NCBI GenBank assembly: GCA_964484195.1
Contig: CAZAER010000001.1
Span: forward strand, 124,001-188,000
Length of the DNA: 64,000 nt
Direction: 5' to 3'
Origin: JALHOP01 sp964484195
GTDB lineage: Bacteria; Myxococcota; XYA12-FULL-58-9; JALHOP01
Part shown: piece by piece, positions 43,685 to 52,590 of the stretch
Position numbering within the stretch: position 1 is the stretch's first letter
How the letters are laid out: each line of letters opens with the position of its first letter
Made by a program: the position numbers and the translations under genes
The notes under the pieces: model-generated
The model's database searches: none
What the model was told of the DNA's origin: nothing
The model's input: the letters and a program-made list of their open reading frames with translations, nothing else

Positions 43685-44851
43685 TTAGCGAACGTACCCT
43701 ACGGCGGCGCCCGAGAACGCCCAGGTGCCGGGTGCGTCGAGGCACGGCGTCACCCCGGGAGCGTGCGTCTTCACCTCGAGCGTGAGCTGTTGTCCAGCGT
43801 TCAACCGTAAGAAGTACGAGCGCGTCGTCGTACCTCCGTTGCTGTAGCAGTAGATCAGCCCGTCTTCCGTGAGCTCCTCGAAATCGCGGTTGGTGCGCGC
43901 AACGCTGCGCACGAAATTCTCCAGGATAGGGCTCGAACCGCCGATGGCGATGTCTTGCCGGTTGTCCGGGTCGAGGAAGTGGGGCGCCAGCGTCAGATAG
44001 TCGTCGGCGTTGCCCTCGTACGGCACGGGGTTTGCGGCCTTCACCCAGACGCCCTGTGCGGCGCCCGCAACGTCGACTTCGATGGTGCCGCAAGCGGGGT
44101 CGCCGTCGCGGACGACGCCCAACAGCCCGGTACGCGACTCGAGCAACGCTCGATTCGTCGCATCGTAGTAACGGCTGAAGCACACGGCGTGCTTGTAAAG
44201 CTCGGGCGCGCGAGCGGTCACTGACACGACGGAGCGTTCGTCATGCATGTCGAAGTCGAAGCCACCGGCGGTTGCACCGCCAACCGTGCCCAAAGCTTCG
44301 CCCGAGGTGACCGCGACCTCGATGCCTTCGATTTTGCAATCGTGCACCGTCTCGGTGTCGGTCGAGTAGTCGCTGCACTGGGCGTTGGCGAGCAGGTCGG
44401 CGAGCTTTCCCTCCAACGTCGTGACATGGAGGAAGGTCGCGGTCGCTTCGCTGCATGGGCGGATGGTCAAACCGAAGTCCGTCTCGCCTTGGCGGAAGGG
44501 TGAGACGGTGAAGGTCGAGGAACGGACCCCGACGATGACGACGTTTCCAGGAGCGACCAGAGGCACGCCTTGTCCGTTCAAGCGGATGCCGCTCTGGCTG
44601 TTGGGGATGACGTCGTCGCCACCTGGATCGAGCTCGCCGAAGACGATGACTTCGTTGATGGCGCTGGCTGCGACCGGGAGGCGATCGAAGAGCACGGTCG
44701 AGATGTCGGCAGGGCAGGCCTCGACCAAGCTCTCTTCTTGATCGTCCGGGGGCCCATCGTCACCCCCGCCACTACAGGCGACGCCCGCGGCACAGACGAG
44801 AGCCACCGACCAACGACCCGCAAGCCACCCGAACCCGCTACGGCGCTTCAT
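43685..44851 (-). CDS. Lipoprotein of unknown function
   Basis: 388 residues. Signal with basic start (MKRRSG) and lipobox GVAC (Cys26), then a Gly/Asp/Glu-rich linker (SGGGDDGPPDDQEE). The mature part is mostly beta, with several cysteines (ACPADIS, TIRPCSEA, AQCSDY, HDCKIE, ACGTIE, YCYSNGG, TPCLDAP) that probably form disulfides. No family recognised. Stands 70 bp upstream of the PD40 lipoprotein on the same strand. Confidence 0.75.
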   Translation of the reverse strand: MKRRSGFGWLAGRWSVALVCAAGVACSGGGDDGPPDDQEESLVEACPADISTVLFDRLPVAASAINEVIVFGELDPGGDDVIPNSQSGIRLNGQGVPLVAPGNVVIVGVRSSTFTVSPFRQGETDFGLTIRPCSEATATFLHVTTLEGKLADLLANAQCSDYSTDTETVHDCKIEGIEVAVTSGEALGTVGGATAGGFDFDMHDERSVVSVTARAPELYKHAVCFSRYYDATNRALLESRTGLLGVVRDGDPACGTIEVDVAGAAQGVWVKAANPVPYEGNADDYLTLAPHFLDPDNRQDIAIGGSSPILENFVRSVARTNRDFEELTEDGLIYCYSNGGTTTRSYFLRLNAGQQLTLEVKTHAPGVTPCLDAPGTWAFSGAAVGYVR

Positions 44852-44925
44852 TCTATTTCACTCCGCGCCTCACCCCGACGATCCGAGTAGTTCAGCGGGG
44901 CGAACGAGGTCAAATCGGGCGGCGG

Positions 44926-45057
44926 CTACTCGAGACGACGCGCCACGTGCCGGGCCCGGCGCTTCGATTCGACGGTCGCCGCAAGGATGGGACCGGCGAC
45001 GCCCATGATGAACGGCGCGAGGCAGACTAGCACTTCGCCTAGGCTGTTCGGATTCAT
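44926..45057 (-). CDS. Candidate small membrane protein (43 aa)
   Basis: Within the 439-bp stretch 44852-45290 that otherwise holds no gene, a 43-codon frame encodes a hydrophobic helix (VLVCLAPFIMGVAGPILAA) followed by a basic tail (ESKRRARHVARRLE), a positive-inside layout. There is only GAGG very close to the ATG as ribosome binding site, and no other start upstream. It could be chance; codon use and topology make it plausible. Confidence 0.3.
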   Translation of the reverse strand: MNPNSLGEVLVCLAPFIMGVAGPILAATVESKRRARHVARRLE

Positions 45058-45147
45058 CGCCTCGGTGACACCGTAGGCGACGGCACACCCCAGCGCGGCA
45101 AGGGGCTGGGCCGCTCGTTACCGGCACGCCGGTTTGTGTTGACGCTA

Positions 45148-45164
45148 CCTGAAGTCCTTTCAGG
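45148..45164. promoter_or_regulatory. Interrupted palindrome upstream of the 45291 gene
   Basis: CCTGAAGTCCTTTCAGG, six-base arms around a 5-nt centre, lies about 125 bp upstream of the next gene and just after TTGACG (45139-45144). It could be an operator, but no convincing -10 box is visible at the right distance. Confidence 0.25.
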
Positions 45165-45290
45165 TCCTGGGTTTTCATCGGGAATGACGCGGATCACTCT
45201 CATCGGCACGACATGGCACCGTGGGAAAACACGTCGACGCCACGACCCCTCCGATAACCGGACATCGCTAGACGACAATTGGAGAGCGCT

Positions 45291-46619
45291 ATGTCCATTC
45301 GTTTCCAAGCCCGCATCGCTGCCGACACCGTAAGCGAGTACCTTGCTGCCACGACGCGTGGCGCCCCGGTCGCTCAGACCAAACACTCCCGCCAAGCGAC
45401 CCTCGTCGGTGAAACCCTCGACGCAACGATGGGCGCGACCGCCGTGGCGCTCTACGACGTCGATGCCGCGCGCATCACGATGGGCGCTGCCTACCTCACG
45501 CGTGGCGGACTCGCGGCGCTGGGTGCCTTATTCACCGGGTTCAATATCAGCTTCGGTAATGGTGCCTCGTCGGGGGACCCCGAGAAGAACGATTTCAATC
45601 GCAAGCGCCGCGCCGTCAGCGCGGGAGTCAACGTCGCCATCGGTACCGCGCTCCTCACGGGCGTCGCGGGTCGCGAAGCCGCTATGGCGGGCATGGCGAA
45701 GGGTGCCGCGGAGGCCGCGTTCGGCCCGCTGGTCGAAACCTTGACCCGTCCCACCATGGAAAGCGTCCCCGAGCTCATCGACATCCTGAGCGCGCCGCGG
45801 AGCATGAAGCAACAGCGTGTGGCGGCGAGCGACCTCGAGCTCATCGGCGTGGAGGCCTTGCCCCGACTTTGTGAGGCCTACGGCCGTCCTCGCAGCGAAG
45901 AAGCCCAGGATCGCCTGTTCGACGTGATCCACGAGATCATCCGCTGGCCGACCAAGCAGGATGCACGCACGGCAAGCGCCCTCGCGGGCCGAGCCGTAAC
46001 CCTCATCGCTGGCCGCAAGGAGAGCGTGGAACGCGGCGTGCGTCTACTCGACGCGTTGAGCAAAGACAGCTTCGACCTGATTCCGAAAGAGCACATCGCG
46101 TCGCTCTTGAAGAGCGAAGAGCGGCTTGCTGCCGCCGCGACCGGCACCCCGGTTGGAAGCGCGGAGCGCGCCCTTCGGAATCTCGCTAGCGCCGCCATCG
46201 CCCGTGTTCAGGGCAAGACTTACGTGTCGCTCGATCAGCTCATCAACAACTGGGACCCGGGAGCGACGAGCGCGCGTGTCGCGGCCATCGGCGCCTTCGG
46301 CGCGGAAGCCATCGAGCCGCTGCGCGAAAACATCGCCGGGCTCGAGCGCCACTACTCCGTCGCTGCCCTCGGCGCCGAGGTGTCGAAGCGCCTCGAGACC
46401 ATGCCGGTCGACGAGGCCTTGTCCATCATACCGGACAACACCCCGAACCTCGGCTACAACGCCACCGGGCTGGCCGCGATGCGTAGGTCAGGCAGCATCC
46501 ACCGCCAGGAGCTCGATAACTGCGTCCGCCAAGCGGCGGACCTCGGGCCGATGCTCGAAGCCCATCGCGCCTTGCTCGCGGAGATCGAGGCGAGCGTCCC
46601 CAAGACCGTCAACGACTAG
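45291..46619 (+). CDS. Leaderless helical-repeat protein of unknown function
   Basis: 442 residues. Two amphipathic-hydrophobic regions (about 45-90, TRGGLAALGALFTGFNISFG; and about 112-140, GVNVAIGTALLTGVAGREAA) precede HEAT-like helical repeats: SVPELIDILSAPRSMK, QRVAASDLELIGVEALPRL, SARVAAIGAFGAEAIEPL. No signal peptide or known enzyme motif. Start ATG 45291 is supported by GGAGAG ten bases upstream. A strong hairpin follows the stop. The glycine-rich hydrophobic regions are reminiscent of membrane-inserting toxins, but this is speculation. Confidence 0.75.
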   Translation: MSIRFQARIAADTVSEYLAATTRGAPVAQTKHSRQATLVGETLDATMGATAVALYDVDAARITMGAAYLTRGGLAALGALFTGFNISFGNGASSGDPEKNDFNRKRRAVSAGVNVAIGTALLTGVAGREAAMAGMAKGAAEAAFGPLVETLTRPTMESVPELIDILSAPRSMKQQRVAASDLELIGVEALPRLCEAYGRPRSEEAQDRLFDVIHEIIRWPTKQDARTASALAGRAVTLIAGRKESVERGVRLLDALSKDSFDLIPKEHIASLLKSEERLAAAATGTPVGSAERALRNLASAAIARVQGKTYVSLDQLINNWDPGATSARVAAIGAFGAEAIEPLRENIAGLERHYSVAALGAEVSKRLETMPVDEALSIIPDNTPNLGYNATGLAAMRRSGSIHRQELDNCVRQAADLGPMLEAHRALLAEIEASVPKTVND

Positions 46620-46627
46620 AAGAAGGT

Positions 46628-46653
46628 AGCGAGCGCCGTGCTCGGCGCTCGCT
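46628..46653. terminator. Perfect 10-bp GC-rich hairpin between convergent genes
   Basis: AGCGAGCGCC (46628-46637) pairs perfectly with GGCGCTCGCT (46644-46653) around a 6-nt loop, 9 nt after the stop of the 45291-46619 gene and 13 nt before the end of the convergent one. Probably a bidirectional terminator; there is no long T-run. Confidence 0.7.
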
Positions 46654-46665
46654 TCCCCCTGGTGC

Positions 46666-47325
46666 TTACGACTTGGACGAGATGACCTGGGCGAAGGTCG
46701 CTTGGAGCTGGTCCGGCTTCACCGCCGCCAGCATGAAGCCAATGTACTCGCTGCTGATGTCTTCCCACTCGGCGCAGTAAAGCTTGGCGCCGGGGCCCGC
46801 TTTCTCGAGCAGGTGGTCGACGATCTTCTGCGCTTCGGCCTTCGTATAGAAACGAACGTTGCCGTCCTTCTCTTGGCGCTGCGATTCCTCGATGTGCGAG
46901 TTCTGCGCGTTGCACAGCTTCCCCATCACGCGGCGCGCGGTGATGGCCTCGAACTCGAAGACGTGCAGCGACCCGCCGCCTGGGGCTTCCGGGTCGGCGC
47001 CGATTTGACCGGCGAGCTTCCCGATGGCGCTCATGGTCCGCATCTTGGAGGCGGCGACACCTTCGTAGAGCGAAACGAAGTCGACGAGCTTGCCAATGCT
47101 TTTCGCGAGCACCTTGTCGTCCACCTTGCGGACGCCCGGCTCGAGCTTTGGCGCTGCCTGCGCGACGTCGCCTACCGTCTTGCGTCGCTTGGTTTCTTCC
47201 GCCTTGGTCGGCGTGCTCGGCGAAGGAAGCCAGCAGCCGCCGGGGCGGCGCTTGATCACGACCTTGGGGGTCGAAGGTTCCGAACGACGAAGACAACCGC
47301 CATCACCAGCTCTGATTCCGCGCAT
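46666..47325 (-). CDS. Leaderless protein of unknown function
   Basis: 219 residues. A basic, disordered N-terminus (about 1-55, including IKRRPGG and EETKRRKTVG) precedes an alpha/beta domain (SLHVFEFEAITARRVMGKL, FYTKAEAQKIVDHLLEKAG, LYCAEWEDISSEYIGFML). No known family, no signal peptide. Start ATG 47325. Downstream of the M20 peptidase on the same strand with a 111-bp gap, so possibly the same transcript. Confidence 0.65.
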   Translation of the reverse strand: MRGIRAGDGGCLRRSEPSTPKVVIKRRPGGCWLPSPSTPTKAEETKRRKTVGDVAQAAPKLEPGVRKVDDKVLAKSIGKLVDFVSLYEGVAASKMRTMSAIGKLAGQIGADPEAPGGGSLHVFEFEAITARRVMGKLCNAQNSHIEESQRQEKDGNVRFYTKAEAQKIVDHLLEKAGPGAKLYCAEWEDISSEYIGFMLAAVKPDQLQATFAQVISSKS

Positions 47326-47436
47326 CTCGAGACACCCCTTTAGCGAACGTGTGGTGTCTCATCATCGACGTCGCGGGTTGCTTGTTGTGACGCGGCGCGT
47401 GCCAGGTAAGCACTCGGTGGGTGCTCGCACGCCCTC

Positions 47437-48885
47437 TCAACGCGCCATGCGGTAGAGGAGCAATGCCGCCCTTTTTGCGGCGATCGGCATGGTCTTCGGG
47501 TCGAGAACTTCTTGGATCGAATGCGGGCCGTCGCCAAACGGTCCCAGGCCGTCGAGCAATGCAGGCGTGTAGGGCGCAGCGAACGAGATGTCGGCGGCGC
47601 CCGCGAGGTTGGGGTCGAGAGCTTCGACTTTGCCGACCCCGAGGTCTTCGCTGACCTGGCTGAGCTTCGCGAGCAGGGCGAGGTTCGCCTTGGTCGCGGG
47701 CATTCCGGGATAGCGATCGCGGAACTTGATGTTTGCCTGCAGTGCCTTGGCCGCCTCGGGCGTCAGGTTCTCACGGGCCTTCGCGATCTCGTCATCGACG
47801 ATGCTCTTCATGGTTGCTCGGGTCGCTTGCAGCTCGTCATCGCTCAGGAAGCGCAGGTCGCCGAGCGCGTTCGACTTGGCAGGGATGACGTTGTCTTTAC
47901 CGTGCGCGGTCGCGGATCCGCTGCTGCCCTCGACGCGAGCGCCGCCAGCCACCACGCCGACGTTGACGGTCACCGAGCGATTGCCGCGGAGCTCTCCCGA
48001 GAAGCGCCCGAGCATCCGCGACAGCGGATAGATAGCGCCCGGCCCGACGTTCTCGCTGAACACCACTGAAGAGTGGCCGCTCTTCGCCATGGCTTCGATC
48101 TGCCACGTCGAGCTGCCGCGCTTGGCGGGCTTCAGGAGATTGATGCTGTAGCGCGCCATCTCGAAGCAGAGCGCGACGTCTGCTTGTTTGGCCGCTTCGA
48201 TGAGGTCGCGACGCGTCGTGGTGAGCGTTTCGTCCTTGTCGACACCGGGCGTTTCTTCGTCAGCGGAGAAGACGACGGTGATGTTCATGCGCGCGAGGAG
48301 ACCGGCATCGTGCAGCGCTTCGAGCGCCGAGATGAGCGCCTCGTTGCCACCCTTCATGTCAGCGACGCCCGGGCCGCGGACCATGCCGTTGGGCAGCTCT
48401 TCCCAATGCAGGAAGCCGCTGTCTTTCTCGAAGATGGTGTCGAGGTGGCCAATGAGCAAAAAGCGCGGGCCCTGGCCGCCGGCAAGCGAAGCGATGAGGT
48501 GAGATGCGCGTCCGACTTCACCCATGTCCGCCCGGCGTGTCGCGAAACCGAGCTTCTTCAGCCGCGGCTCGTACATGTCGGCGATAGCGTTCACCCCGGC
48601 GATGTTGAAGGTGCCGCTATTGGTCTCGACTGCCTGCTTCAAACGCGCGAGCGACGCGCTGGCGTCCTGGTCGATGTACTGGACGAGGCGTGTCTCGATG
48701 GGGTCGAGGCCGCTTGCCGCGGACGGCGTGGCTCGCGGCATACCCAGGGTCTTCGCGAGAGCCTGCTTGCTGTAGGGACTGGGTGTAGACGAGGCCGTGC
48801 CGCTCGGGCGCGCACCATTCGCGCCGACATCGGGCGTACCCGTGGGGGAGCCCAAAAAACCAGTCTTCGACAAACGCACCGACAT
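47437..48885 (-). CDS. M20-family metallopeptidase (carboxypeptidase G2-like), leaderless
   Basis: 482 residues. Dizinc ligands and catalytic residues are visible: IGHLDTIFE (His and adjacent Asp), GPGVADMKGGN (bridging Asp), FSADEETPG (catalytic Glu and ligand Glu), and DGPHSIQE (final His). The dimerisation or lid domain lies between (about 270-390). Members cleave C-terminal amino acids or N-acyl groups. There is no signal peptide; instead about 60 Ser/Pro/Gly-rich residues precede the enzyme, unlike typical CPG2 precursors. Start ATG 48885; the longer frame upstream is antisense to the next gene. Confidence 0.88.
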   Translation of the reverse strand: MSVRLSKTGFLGSPTGTPDVGANGARPSGTASSTPSPYSKQALAKTLGMPRATPSAASGLDPIETRLVQYIDQDASASLARLKQAVETNSGTFNIAGVNAIADMYEPRLKKLGFATRRADMGEVGRASHLIASLAGGQGPRFLLIGHLDTIFEKDSGFLHWEELPNGMVRGPGVADMKGGNEALISALEALHDAGLLARMNITVVFSADEETPGVDKDETLTTTRRDLIEAAKQADVALCFEMARYSINLLKPAKRGSSTWQIEAMAKSGHSSVVFSENVGPGAIYPLSRMLGRFSGELRGNRSVTVNVGVVAGGARVEGSSGSATAHGKDNVIPAKSNALGDLRFLSDDELQATRATMKSIVDDEIAKARENLTPEAAKALQANIKFRDRYPGMPATKANLALLAKLSQVSEDLGVGKVEALDPNLAGAADISFAAPYTPALLDGLGPFGDGPHSIQEVLDPKTMPIAAKRAALLLYRMAR

Positions 48886-48991
48886 CTCCGGGTTGCTGGA
48901 ACCCGGCGTTATCGGACCGGCCCCGTCGGAGGGTGCTAAGTGCCGCGTTGGCACTCGCCGCTCGGGCCGAGTATCCTCAGATGTGCGTGTG

Positions 48992-50047
48992 ATGTCGGCA
49001 CGGGATGGATTCATGATGGCGCTGCTGGCGGCCATGCACCTCGCGTGCGGCCGCACGGAGCTGCCGCGTGAGCTCTCACCGCCGAGCACCGACGAAGACC
49101 TGCAGCCGCCGAGCCCCGACGACGATCCGCCACTGCCGCTCCCTGACGACGATCCGCCACCGGCGGACACCGACGAGGACCTGCCGCTAGCCCCGTCGAC
49201 CGCGACCGTGCTCGATAGCGGTGGCTTTCCGTACGCCATCGCGGCCGACGATACGGCGGTGTACTGGCAAGACTTCAACGACGGATCGGTCCACACGATT
49301 CCGCTCTCGGGCGATCCTCCACAGACCCTTGCGCCCTCACGCGGAGCCATGACGCCGGTCTATGGCATGGTCGCAGCGGGCGACGGTGTGTACCAATGCG
49401 ACAATCAGCGTGGGGTGATCGAACGTATCCCGCTCACTGGCGGATCGCCCGTCACGGTCGTGAGTGTGCCGTGCAGTAGCTTGGCCACCGATGGCGTCTA
49501 CGTCTATTGGAGCAACGGCGGGGTGCTCACGGAGCCGGTCGTCAGCCGCTTGCTCGTCGGCTCGAGCGGAACCTCGGAGCCGGTGGGTCCAGTCGGAACC
49601 GGTAGTGGCATCCTAACCCTGGGGGGTGGCTGGCTGTATTTCACCGATTGGGCGGCGGGGACGGTTTCGCGGCTTGCTGTGACCGGTGGCACACCCGAGA
49701 TCATCGCGACGACCGAGGCCTCGGGGCCGTGGGGCCTGGCCGCCGACGATACCTACCTCTACTTCGCCGACCACCACGCCGGGTATGGAGGCATCATGCG
49801 TGTCCCGCTTGCCGGTGGCACGCCCGAGAGCATGGTCAGCGGACAGGATGGCGCGCACGGTGTCGTGATCGACAACGGTGTCATCTACTGGACGAACGAT
49901 CTCGGCGGCACGGTCATGAAGCTCGCCCCAGGGGGCCTGCCCGTGACGCTCGCTACGGCGGAGGACGAGCCCAAGTTCCTGGTGGTCACCCCAAACGCGG
50001 TGTACTGGACGAGCCGGGGTGGGACGGTCTCGTGGGTCGCGAAGTGA
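48992..50047 (+). CDS. Beta-propeller lipoprotein (LDL-receptor-like repeats)
   Basis: 351 residues. Lipobox HLAC (Cys19), a 55-residue acidic proline linker with repeated DDDPP, then repeated blades with the pattern YW...GSV/GTV: DDTAVYWQDFNDGSVHTIPL, VYVYWSNGG, WLYFTDWAAGTVSRLAVTGG, TYLYFADHHAGYGGIMRVPL, VIYWTNDLGGTVMKLAPGG, AVYWTSRGGTVSWV. About six or seven blades. Probably a surface binding or sensing protein. Start ATG 48992; ATG 49013 would still leave a lipobox. Confidence 0.83.
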   Translation: MSARDGFMMALLAAMHLACGRTELPRELSPPSTDEDLQPPSPDDDPPLPLPDDDPPPADTDEDLPLAPSTATVLDSGGFPYAIAADDTAVYWQDFNDGSVHTIPLSGDPPQTLAPSRGAMTPVYGMVAAGDGVYQCDNQRGVIERIPLTGGSPVTVVSVPCSSLATDGVYVYWSNGGVLTEPVVSRLLVGSSGTSEPVGPVGTGSGILTLGGGWLYFTDWAAGTVSRLAVTGGTPEIIATTEASGPWGLAADDTYLYFADHHAGYGGIMRVPLAGGTPESMVSGQDGAHGVVIDNGVIYWTNDLGGTVMKLAPGGLPVTLATAEDEPKFLVVTPNAVYWTSRGGTVSWVAK

Positions 50048-50075
50048 CCTCGCTGACCACTGATGGGAATGGTGC

Positions 50076-50984
50076 ATGATCGTCGTGATGACCGCTTTGG
50101 CGGTCGGTCTGCCTGCCGGCGGCTGGTACCCCAAAAATCGCGAGGCCTTGGAGGCCGTCATCGAGGCGGTGAAGCCCGGCGACATCGCGACCTTCGACTG
50201 GGACAACACTAGCGCCTTCGGCGACGTCGGTGAGAGCGTGTTCGCCTACCAGCTCGACAAGATGGAGCTGGCGCTGACGCCGAGCGAAGTGCACGAGCTC
50301 ATGCCCGAGCCGTTGCGCGCCAAGATGGTGGCGGCCTACGTCGCTCTCAAGTCCGGTAAAGCGGTCATCGGTGATGCCACGCACAAGGAGTTTCGCGCCA
50401 ACGCGCTGCGTTTGTACGAGAAGCTCGAAAACGATCCCAACGTACCCCGCGCTTATACCTACGTGTGGTTGGGCTACTGGCTCGCTGGCATGACCCCCGA
50501 CCAAGTCCGGGCGCTCGGCGCCCAGGTCGCACCGACCGTCACCAAGCCGCAGCAAGAGATCAAAGACTTGATGTCGGCTTTGGCTGCCGCCGGAGCGCAG
50601 GTCTACGTGATCTCCGCGAGTCAGCAAGAGCTGGTGCGCGGCGCCGCCGCCACCTTCGGATACCCACTGCCGGCGGATCACATCTACGGCCTACGCAACG
50701 CGATGGCGGACGGAAAGTACGCGCCGCGCTACGAGGTCAATTACCCGGTCACCTGGCGTCAGGGTAAGGCCGATCTCATCGATAGCGTCCTTCCCAAGGG
50801 CCGGCACATCTTCGCCGCGGGCGATGCCAACACCGATGTCGAAATGCTCAGGCACGCGGAGTATCGCCTGGTGATCGACAGACATCCCGATGGCGACCTC
50901 GGGAAGCTCGTGCTGGAGCCGAAGGTCATTCTCCAAGCGAGAGACGAGAAGACCGGGCTCATCGTGCCGCGCCCGCGGACTTGA
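50076..50984 (+). CDS. HAD-superfamily phosphatase, phosphorylcholine-phosphatase-like
   Basis: 302 residues. HAD motif I is TFDWDNTSAFGD (Asp41 nucleophile, Asp43), motif II VYVISASQQ, and motif III AAGDANTDVEML with the metal-binding Asp. The helical cap between motifs I and II is of the C1 type seen in phosphoserine and phosphorylcholine phosphatases. A short hydrophobic N-terminus (MIVVMTALAVGLPAGG) may be a weak export signal, as in Pseudomonas PchP; this is uncertain. Converges on the kinase-motif lipoprotein gene, 6 bp apart. Confidence 0.83.
   Translation: MIVVMTALAVGLPAGGWYPKNREALEAVIEAVKPGDIATFDWDNTSAFGDVGESVFAYQLDKMELALTPSEVHELMPEPLRAKMVAAYVALKSGKAVIGDATHKEFRANALRLYEKLENDPNVPRAYTYVWLGYWLAGMTPDQVRALGAQVAPTVTKPQQEIKDLMSALAAAGAQVYVISASQQELVRGAAATFGYPLPADHIYGLRNAMADGKYAPRYEVNYPVTWRQGKADLIDSVLPKGRHIFAAGDANTDVEMLRHAEYRLVIDRHPDGDLGKLVLEPKVILQARDEKTGLIVPRPRT
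50090..50105. repeat. Best-formed copy of a recurrent palindromic motif
   Basis: GACCGCTTTGGCGGTC has perfect six-base arms around TTTG. It is one of about 27 copies of CGCTWTNGCG (either strand) found by eye across the window, mostly inside genes; others are at 2834, 20909, 33142, 36147, 46527 and 54414. Confidence 0.5.
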
Positions 50985-50990
50985 AGTCCC

Positions 50991-52589
50991 TCAAGGGGTC
51001 TTGCGCTCGAGACCGATGAGTCGCGGGGAGTGGTCGTCGTAGCTCAGGTGGAACGCGACTGGAGCGGCGGGCTCGCTCGCGCCGGCCCGCGTGACGCGTG
51101 CTTCGACGAGCGCGGGTGCTACGTCGAGCGGCGCACAGATGGTGGCGTCCGTCATCGAGGATGATTGCCAGGTTCCTCCGTCATAACGGATCTCGTAGCG
51201 CCCAGGCACGGCTCTGCCGACCCTGACCAACGCGTCTTGGAAGCAAAGGCCTCGGTCACCGATCGTCGGGTCCTCGAAAGCGGACATCCTGGTCATGTAG
51301 TGATCGACGATGCGGTCGCGACGGCCGAGGAGCACCTCTCGCAAGCGAGCTTCGTGCGCCGGATCGGAAAAGCGGCCTGCCTCGACGAGGGCGTCGATGT
51401 GCCGGTCGCTGAAGTGCGAGACGATCTGCGCCGCCCAGTAACCGTCGGCCTCGTCCATGCGGCTGAACGCGATGTTTTGGTAGCCACTCTTCCACGCCGC
51501 GGGATCGAAGTGCTCGACATCGTAGTAGCCGAATACCTCGGCGCTCGGGTCTTTCTCGAGATCCTCCCAGACACGCTTCCTGAAACCGAACGTGGCGAGG
51601 TCCGCGACGACGTCGCCGAAGTCGAGGTAGTAGGCGTGCCCGAAGCGGCGCGAGAGGTCATCCCACGCCCAAACGCTCCCGAAGCAGTCGCCGAAGTCGA
51701 TGAACCAGTGCTCGACCCAACCCGAGACGCCGTCGTCCGCTTTGATGAACGTGCTCAGCGTATTCTGCTCGCGGGCATCGAAGTGCTGGGTCCATGCGGC
51801 CAAGAGACGCGAGCCACGAACCTCCCGGCGATCTTCATGGTCGATGACGTCGTTGAAGTCGTCTTTGCGGCGGCCTTGGTAGGTCCACGGGCCTATCGGC
51901 TTGCCCTCCAGAACCAGCGACGCCGACGCGCGCAACTTTCCGCTGGGGGTGCGTCGCGCCTTCGCTAGAGCTTCATCGAGGTCTTGTTGGGTGAGTGGTG
52001 GTGCGGTTTCGCTGGCCTCGGTAGCGAGCTGGATGGTGGCGGGGTCGAACTCGACGATGAAGTTGCACGGCGCATTCGCGCCGAAAGCCCAGTAGAGCTT
52101 CGAGACGATGACGTCCGCGGCGGTGCCACGCTCCGGCTGGCGCGTGCTGTCGAGCTTCACGAGGTACTTCTTGTGGCTCTTGCCGTCTTCGATGACGAAG
52201 CCGAGATGGGCGCCATCGCGCTTGCCGCTCTTTGCCAGCCAAGGCCCTTCGCTCAGGTAATCGTCCTCGCGGCACGGTCCACGCACCAGACGTTCCGGCG
52301 ATATCGGATTGCGCCCGATGCGGTTGGTGAACCAGCTCGAGCTCGGTACCTCGCCGAAGGCGTTGACGTTCACCGCAGGCCCACCGACGTCGACGAGGAG
52401 GGCGCGATGGAGCGGTAGGAAGAGCATCTGGTCGGCAGCGTCCCAGTGCAGAGACGACTCGTAGGGCTCGGGCTCCGCGATGGGGTGGCGGTCGTCGTCG
52501 TGCGTGAGCAGTGGCGCTGGCGCAGTGCGTGGAGGGTGTGTCGCGCAGGCCACGAAGAGAAGCGCGGTGCCGAGGAAGAGAGGCTTCAC
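50991..52589 (-). CDS. Lipoprotein with protein-kinase-like motif set
   Basis: 532 residues, lipobox FVAC (Cys15) after a short signal, GTG start at 52589 two bases from the upstream stop. From residue 130 on it shows in the right order: KKYLVKLDS (Lys145, as in a kinase beta-3 VxK), ADVIVSKLYWAFG (helix), HEDRREVRGSRLLAAW, QHFDAREQNT matching the catalytic loop HxDxxxxN (His269, Asp271, Asn276), and WFIDFGDCFGS with a DFG (298-300). I recall this as an uncharacterised family often next to Omp85-type barrels, as here. An extracytoplasmic kinase-fold enzyme is an inference; the substrate, if any, is unknown. Confidence 0.75.
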   Translation of the reverse strand: MKPLFLGTALLFVACATHPPRTAPAPLLTHDDDRHPIAEPEPYESSLHWDAADQMLFLPLHRALLVDVGGPAVNVNAFGEVPSSSWFTNRIGRNPISPERLVRGPCREDDYLSEGPWLAKSGKRDGAHLGFVIEDGKSHKKYLVKLDSTRQPERGTAADVIVSKLYWAFGANAPCNFIVEFDPATIQLATEASETAPPLTQQDLDEALAKARRTPSGKLRASASLVLEGKPIGPWTYQGRRKDDFNDVIDHEDRREVRGSRLLAAWTQHFDAREQNTLSTFIKADDGVSGWVEHWFIDFGDCFGSVWAWDDLSRRFGHAYYLDFGDVVADLATFGFRKRVWEDLEKDPSAEVFGYYDVEHFDPAAWKSGYQNIAFSRMDEADGYWAAQIVSHFSDRHIDALVEAGRFSDPAHEARLREVLLGRRDRIVDHYMTRMSAFEDPTIGDRGLCFQDALVRVGRAVPGRYEIRYDGGTWQSSSMTDATICAPLDVAPALVEARVTRAGASEPAAPVAFHLSYDDHSPRLIGLERKTP

Positions 52590-52590
52590 G

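Noticed and set aside
45139..45168. TTGACG as a sigma-70 promoter of the 45291 gene
   Set aside because: There is no acceptable -10 hexamer 16-18 bp downstream, and -35-like hexamers occur by chance.
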